From Pseudomonas sp. GM78 (GTDB taxonomy: Bacteria; Pseudomonadota; Gammaproteobacteria; Pseudomonadales; Pseudomonadaceae), in assembly GCF_000282475.1 (NCBI RefSeq), contig NZ_AKJF01000200.1, forward strand, positions 1 to 64,000: DNA of 64,000 bases. Direction: 5' to 3'. Within the stretch, counting starts at the first letter, position 1. The number at the start of each line of letters is the position of its first letter. The position numbers were made by a program, and so were the translations under genes. The notes under the pieces were generated by a model that did no database searches, was not told where the DNA came from, and worked only from the letters and a program-made list of their open reading frames with translations. Shown here in pieces: positions 60,574 to 64,000 of this stretch.

Positions 60574-60716
60574 TGCAGTTACTCGCTGAAAAGTCTGTAG
60601 AAAGGCGTCCACAATACGGACTTTTCACAAGAGTGCACATAAGGTAGGCCGGCGCGTTGCTGCCTTCACAACCTTTGTGGAACAATGCGACGACATGCGT
60701 TTGCGAGGTTGTTGCC

Positions 60717-61196
60717 GTGATCGACCCCGATGGTTTCCGTCCTAATGTCGGGATCATTCTCACGAATGATGCCGGCCAGGTGCTATGGGCTCGCCGTATC
60801 AATCAAGATGCCTGGCAGTTTCCTCAAGGCGGGATCAACCCCCAGGAGACGCCGGAAGACGCCTTGTACCGCGAGTTGAACGAAGAAGTGGGCCTGGAGC
60901 GCGAAGATGTTGAAATACTCGCCTGCACCCGGGGCTGGTTGCGCTATCGTTTGCCGCAACGTCTGGTCAGGACGCACAGCCAGCCGCTGTGCATCGGCCA
61001 GAAACAGAAATGGTTTCTACTGCGCCTCGTCTCCAATGAGCAGCGGGTGCGGATGGATTTGACCGGTAAACCGGAATTCGATGGCTGGCGCTGGGTCAGT
61101 TATTGGTATCCGTTGGGCCAGGTGGTGACATTCAAGCGCGAGGTGTATCGACGCGCCCTCAAAGAGCTTGCCCCGCGCCTTTTAGCGCGCGACTGA
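60717..61196 (+). CDS. rppH: RNA pyrophosphohydrolase
   Basis: The 159-residue Nudix enzyme removes pyrophosphate from 5'-triphosphate mRNA and so starts decay by RNase E. The Nudix box spans residues 38-60 with G38, E44, R52, E53, E56, E57 and G59 all in place. The C-terminus [16 protein letters not shown] is typical. The GTG at 60717 is chosen because it gives [12 protein letters not shown], the conserved N-terminus, with GCGAGG upstream. It is followed 22 bp later by ptsP, a linkage conserved in gammaproteobacteria. Confidence 0.96.
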   Translation: MIDPDGFRPNVGIILTNDAGQVLWARRINQDAWQFPQGGINPQETPEDALYRELNEEVGLEREDVEILACTRGWLRYRLPQRLVRTHSQPLCIGQKQKWFLLRLVSNEQRVRMDLTGKPEFDGWRWVSYWYPLGQVVTFKREVYRRALKELAPRLLARD

Positions 61197-61218
61197 CGAC
61201 GGAGTTCGACCCCGAGCC

Positions 61219-63498
61219 ATGCTCAATACGCTGCGCAAGATCGTCCAGGAAGTTAACTCCGCCAAGGATCTCAAGGCGGCGTTGGGGATTATTGTGTTGC
61301 GCGTCAAAGAGGCCATGGGCAGCCAGGTCTGCTCGGTCTACCTGCTTGATCCCGAGACCAACCGTTTCGTGCTGATGGCCACCGAGGGCTTGAACAAGCG
61401 CTCGATCGGCAAGGTCAGCATGGCGCCCAATGAAGGTCTGGTTGGCCTGGTCGGCACGCGTGAAGAACCCCTGAACCTCGAAAACGCCGCGGATCACCCG
61501 CGCTACCGCTACTTCGCCGAAACCGGTGAAGAGCGCTACGCCTCGTTCCTAGGGGCGCCGATCATTCACCACCGTCGCGTCGTCGGCGTGTTGGTCATCC
61601 AGCAAAAAGAACGCCGCCAGTTCGATGAGGGTGAAGAAGCCTTCCTCGTGACCATGAGCGCGCAACTCGCCGGGGTTATCGCCCACGCCGAGGCCACCGG
61701 TTCGATCCGTGGCCTGGGTCGCCAGGGCAAGGGTATCCAGGAAGCCAAGTTCATCGGCGTGCCGGGCTCGCCGGGTGCGGCGGTCGGTACTGCGGTGGTC
61801 ATGCTGCCGCCGGCCGACCTGGACGTGGTGCCCGACAAGACCATCGTCGACATCGAAGCGGAGCTGGGGCTGTTCAAGACCGCCATCGAAGGCGTGCGCG
61901 CCGACATGCGCGCGTTGTCCGCCAAGCTCGCCACGCAGTTGCGCCCGGAAGAGCGCGCCTTGTTCGACGTCTACCTGATGATGCTCGACGATGCGGCGCT
62001 GGGCAGCGAAGTGACCACCGTGATCAAGACCGGGCAGTGGGCCCAGGGCGCGCTGCGCCAAGTGGTCACCGATCACGTCAACCGTTTCGAACTGATGGAC
62101 GACGCTTACCTGCGTGAGCGGGCGTCGGACGTCAAGGACCTCGGTCGTCGCTTGCTCGCCTACCTGCAGGAAGAGCGCCAGCAGACCCTGGTCTACCCCG
62201 ACAACACCATCCTGGTCAGCGAAGAACTGACGCCGGCCATGCTCGGCGAGGTTCCGGAAAACAAGCTGGTGGGCCTGGTGTCGGTACTCGGCTCCGGTAA
62301 CTCCCACGTCGCGATCCTTGCCCGGGCCATGGGCATTCCGACGGTGATGGGCCTGGTCGACCTGCCGTATTCCAAGGTCGACGGCATCGGCATGATCGTC
62401 GACGGTCACCGTGGCGAGGTCTACACCAACCCCAGCGACGTGCTGCGCAAGCAGTTCGCCGAAGTGGTCGAGGAAGAGAAACAACTGGCCCTCGGGCTGG
62501 ATGCGCTGCGCGATCTGCCCTGTATCACGGTCGATGGCCATCGCATGCCGCTTTGGGTCAACACCGGTCTGCTGGCGGACGTGGCGCGCGCGCAGAAACG
62601 TGGCGCCGAAGGTGTCGGCCTGTACCGCACCGAAGTGCCGTTCATGATCAACCAGCGCTTCCCGAGCGAAAAGGAACAGCTGGCGATCTACCGCGAACAA
62701 CTCGCCGCGTTCCACCCGCAACCGGTGACCATGCGGACCCTGGACATCGGTGGCGACAAATCGCTGTCGTACTTCCCGATCAAGGAAGACAACCCGTTCC
62801 TAGGCTGGCGCGGCATTCGCGTCACCCTCGACCACCCGGAAATCTTCCTGGTGCAGACCCGCGCCATGCTCAAGGCCAGTGAAGGCCTGAACAACCTGCG
62901 GATCCTGCTGCCGATGATCTCCGGCACCCATGAACTGGAAGAAGCCCTGCACCTGATCCACCGGGCCTGGGGTGAAGTGCGCGACGAAGGCTGCGACGTA
63001 CCAATGCCACCGATTGGCGTGATGATCGAGATTCCGGCGGCGGTGTACCAGACCAAGGAGCTGGCGCGGCAGGTGGACTTCCTCTCGGTCGGTTCCAACG
63101 ACCTGACCCAGTATCTGTTGGCCGTGGACCGTAACAACCCGCGAGTGGCCGACCTTTACGACTACCTGCATCCGGCGGTGCTGCAAGCCCTGCAAAACGT
63201 GGTGCGTGACGCCCATGCCGAAGGCAAGCCGGTGAGTATCTGCGGCGAAATGGCCGGTGATCCGGCGGCGGCGGTGCTGTTGATGGCGATGGGTTTCGAC
63301 AGCCTTTCGATGAACGCCACCAACCTGCCGAAGGTGAAGTGGATGCTGCGCCAGATCAACCTGAGCAAGGCCAGGGAACTGCTCGCCGAGCTGATGACCA
63401 TCGACAACCCGCAGGTTATCCACAGCTCGCTGCAATTGGCGCTGAAGAACCTTGGGTTGGCGCGGATGATCAATCCGGCGGCGATCAAACCCCTCTGA
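61219..63498 (+). CDS. ptsP: Phosphoenolpyruvate-protein phosphotransferase, nitrogen PTS (EI-Ntr)
   Basis: The 759-residue protein starts with a GAF domain (about 15-160) and continues with enzyme I: the phosphohistidine H363 in GSGNSHVAILARAMGIP, RTEVPFM, and the PEP-binding barrel with LGWRGIR and GSNDLTQYLLAVDR. It begins the NPr-EIIA phosphorelay that links nitrogen state to potassium, polymer and stress control. The GAF domain is expected to sense glutamine. It is probably co-transcribed with rppH and is followed by a REPIN. Confidence 0.97.
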   Translation: MLNTLRKIVQEVNSAKDLKAALGIIVLRVKEAMGSQVCSVYLLDPETNRFVLMATEGLNKRSIGKVSMAPNEGLVGLVGTREEPLNLENAADHPRYRYFAETGEERYASFLGAPIIHHRRVVGVLVIQQKERRQFDEGEEAFLVTMSAQLAGVIAHAEATGSIRGLGRQGKGIQEAKFIGVPGSPGAAVGTAVVMLPPADLDVVPDKTIVDIEAELGLFKTAIEGVRADMRALSAKLATQLRPEERALFDVYLMMLDDAALGSEVTTVIKTGQWAQGALRQVVTDHVNRFELMDDAYLRERASDVKDLGRRLLAYLQEERQQTLVYPDNTILVSEELTPAMLGEVPENKLVGLVSVLGSGNSHVAILARAMGIPTVMGLVDLPYSKVDGIGMIVDGHRGEVYTNPSDVLRKQFAEVVEEEKQLALGLDALRDLPCITVDGHRMPLWVNTGLLADVARAQKRGAEGVGLYRTEVPFMINQRFPSEKEQLAIYREQLAAFHPQPVTMRTLDIGGDKSLSYFPIKEDNPFLGWRGIRVTLDHPEIFLVQTRAMLKASEGLNNLRILLPMISGTHELEEALHLIHRAWGEVRDEGCDVPMPPIGVMIEIPAAVYQTKELARQVDFLSVGSNDLTQYLLAVDRNNPRVADLYDYLHPAVLQALQNVVRDAHAEGKPVSICGEMAGDPAAAVLLMAMGFDSLSMNATNLPKVKWMLRQINLSKARELLAELMTIDNPQVIHSSLQLALKNLGLARMINPAAIKPL

Positions 63499-63511
63499 AA
63501 CGCTGATGGCC

Positions 63512-63607
63512 CCATCGCGGGCAAGCCCGCTCCCACAGGATTTTGTGGTGTGACATAGGTTGCATTCACACCAGTAATCCCTGTGGGAGCGGGCTTGCCC
63601 GCGATGG
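63512..63607. repeat. REPIN (GCGGGCAAGCCCGC type)
   Basis: Inverted CCATCGCGGGCAAGCCCGCT units flank about 40 bp between convergent ptsP and the NRDE-type gene. It is the same subtype as 4310-4403 and 30124-30214. Confidence 0.88.
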
Positions 63608-63625
63608 CGTCAGTCCAGGCAACGC

Positions 63626-64000
63626 CTAAAGCCTGATTTCCACTTCCCCCAAATGCCCGCCATACGGTCCGAAACTCCTTTCGACCAAATGCCGCGCACC
63701 ATCCGCCTGCACAATCAACGCCGTACTCGCCCGCGTTCCATAACTCTGACTGGCAATAAACACACTCGACAGCAACGTCTCGGTGGCCAACCCCACTCCG
63801 GTGTCCGGCAGATCTGCAAACGGCGCTTGCTGCGAATCACTGAGCAAGGCCAGCAAAGACTGAGGTTGCGGATCATCCAGCACCTCGCTCAGCGCCGCCT
63901 TGGCCTTGAGCAGTTTCGGCCACGGCGTATCCAGCCCGGCGTTCGACAGGCCGTATACCCCCGGCGGCAGCATCACCGCTTCCGATTCCCGCGCATTGAA
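63626..64000 (-). CDS. NRDE/TANGO2 family protein, C-terminal part
   Basis: The reading frame enters the window from beyond 64000 and covers the last 124 codons. It starts F-N-A-R-E-S-E-A and continues LPPGVYGLSNAGLDTPWPKL, the family's central motif, then ETLLSSVFIASQSYGTRAST near the C-terminus. NRDE/TANGO2 proteins are N-terminal-nucleophile-fold proteins of uncertain function, proposed to handle heme or acyl-CoA in eukaryotes. The N-terminal NRDE motif lies outside the window. Confidence 0.85.
   Translation of the reverse strand, partial: FNARESEAVMLPPGVYGLSNAGLDTPWPKLLKAKAALSEVLDDPQPQSLLALLSDSQQAPFADLPDTGVGLATETLLSSVFIASQSYGTRASTALIVQADGARHLVERSFGPYGGHLGEVEIRL

Overview
The window looks like chromosome from a Pseudomonas of the P. 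fluorescens group. The evidence is GC-rich coding with dense operons, REP/REPIN-type inverted repeats in almost every convergent or terminal gap, and gene orders I recognise from pseudomonads: pepP-ubiH-ubiI, gcvT-gcvH-gcvP, argE-argA, spuI/spuABCDEFGH, serA beside a D-2-hydroxyglutarate dehydrogenase, and rppH-ptsP. I see no tRNA, rRNA, CRISPR array, prophage or complete insertion sequence. Species was not computed; it is inferred from recognisable proteins and layout.

Layout. (1) 1-19.6 kb is core metabolism: the end of a YgfB-like gene, pepP-ubiH-DUF4442-ubiI, an iron(III) ABC binding protein and permease without an ATPase, the glycine cleavage operon, a DUF2388 protein, an orphan GspE/PilB-type ATPase, a small unknown protein divergent from an Lrp/AsnC regulator, a CYTH-CHAD protein, argE and argA. 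(2) 19.6-30.1 kb is a sulfur-scavenging block: an orphan tauA-like gene facing two tandem OprD-family porins, the 1-Cys peroxiredoxin lsfA, and ssuEADCBF. (3) 30.2-41.5 kb holds a TetR regulator and the polyamine block: spuI divergent from a broken spuA, then spuBCDEFGH. (4) 41.6-52.4 kb is accessory: an HD-domain protein divergent from a GlxA-type regulator, a HacB-like acylase, a thioredoxin-like DUF6436 protein, a lipase-like hydrolase, DUF2059, a 2OG-Fe(II) oxygenase, DUF523, a shortened solute-binding protein, DUF4399 and serA. (5) 52.5-64 kb holds D-2-hydroxyglutarate dehydrogenase, an FAH-family protein, two SdiA-regulated paralogues, rpiA, ilvA, DUF2269, a HAD hydrolase, rppH, ptsP and the C-terminal part of an NRDE/TANGO2 protein.

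How it works together. Region 2 would let the cell take sulfonates through the outer membrane (OprD-like porins), bind them in the periplasm (TauA-like, SsuA), import them (SsuBC), desulfonate them (SsuD with FMNH2 from SsuE) and handle peroxide (LsfA). Several of these proteins contain almost no cysteine or methionine, and their promoters share a CTAAA-centred box and AT-rich inverted repeats, so I read the block as one sulfur-starvation regulon. Region 3 imports putrescine and spermidine and catabolises them by gamma-glutamylation and transamination, but its local hydrolase gene is destroyed.

The observations most worth following are the sulfur-depleted proteins and their shared promoter box, an arginine-ending leader peptide before argA, the spuA remnant, candidate Hfq/Crc sites at polyamine and porin genes, a solute-binding protein lacking most of its second lobe, and a chimeric REPIN.
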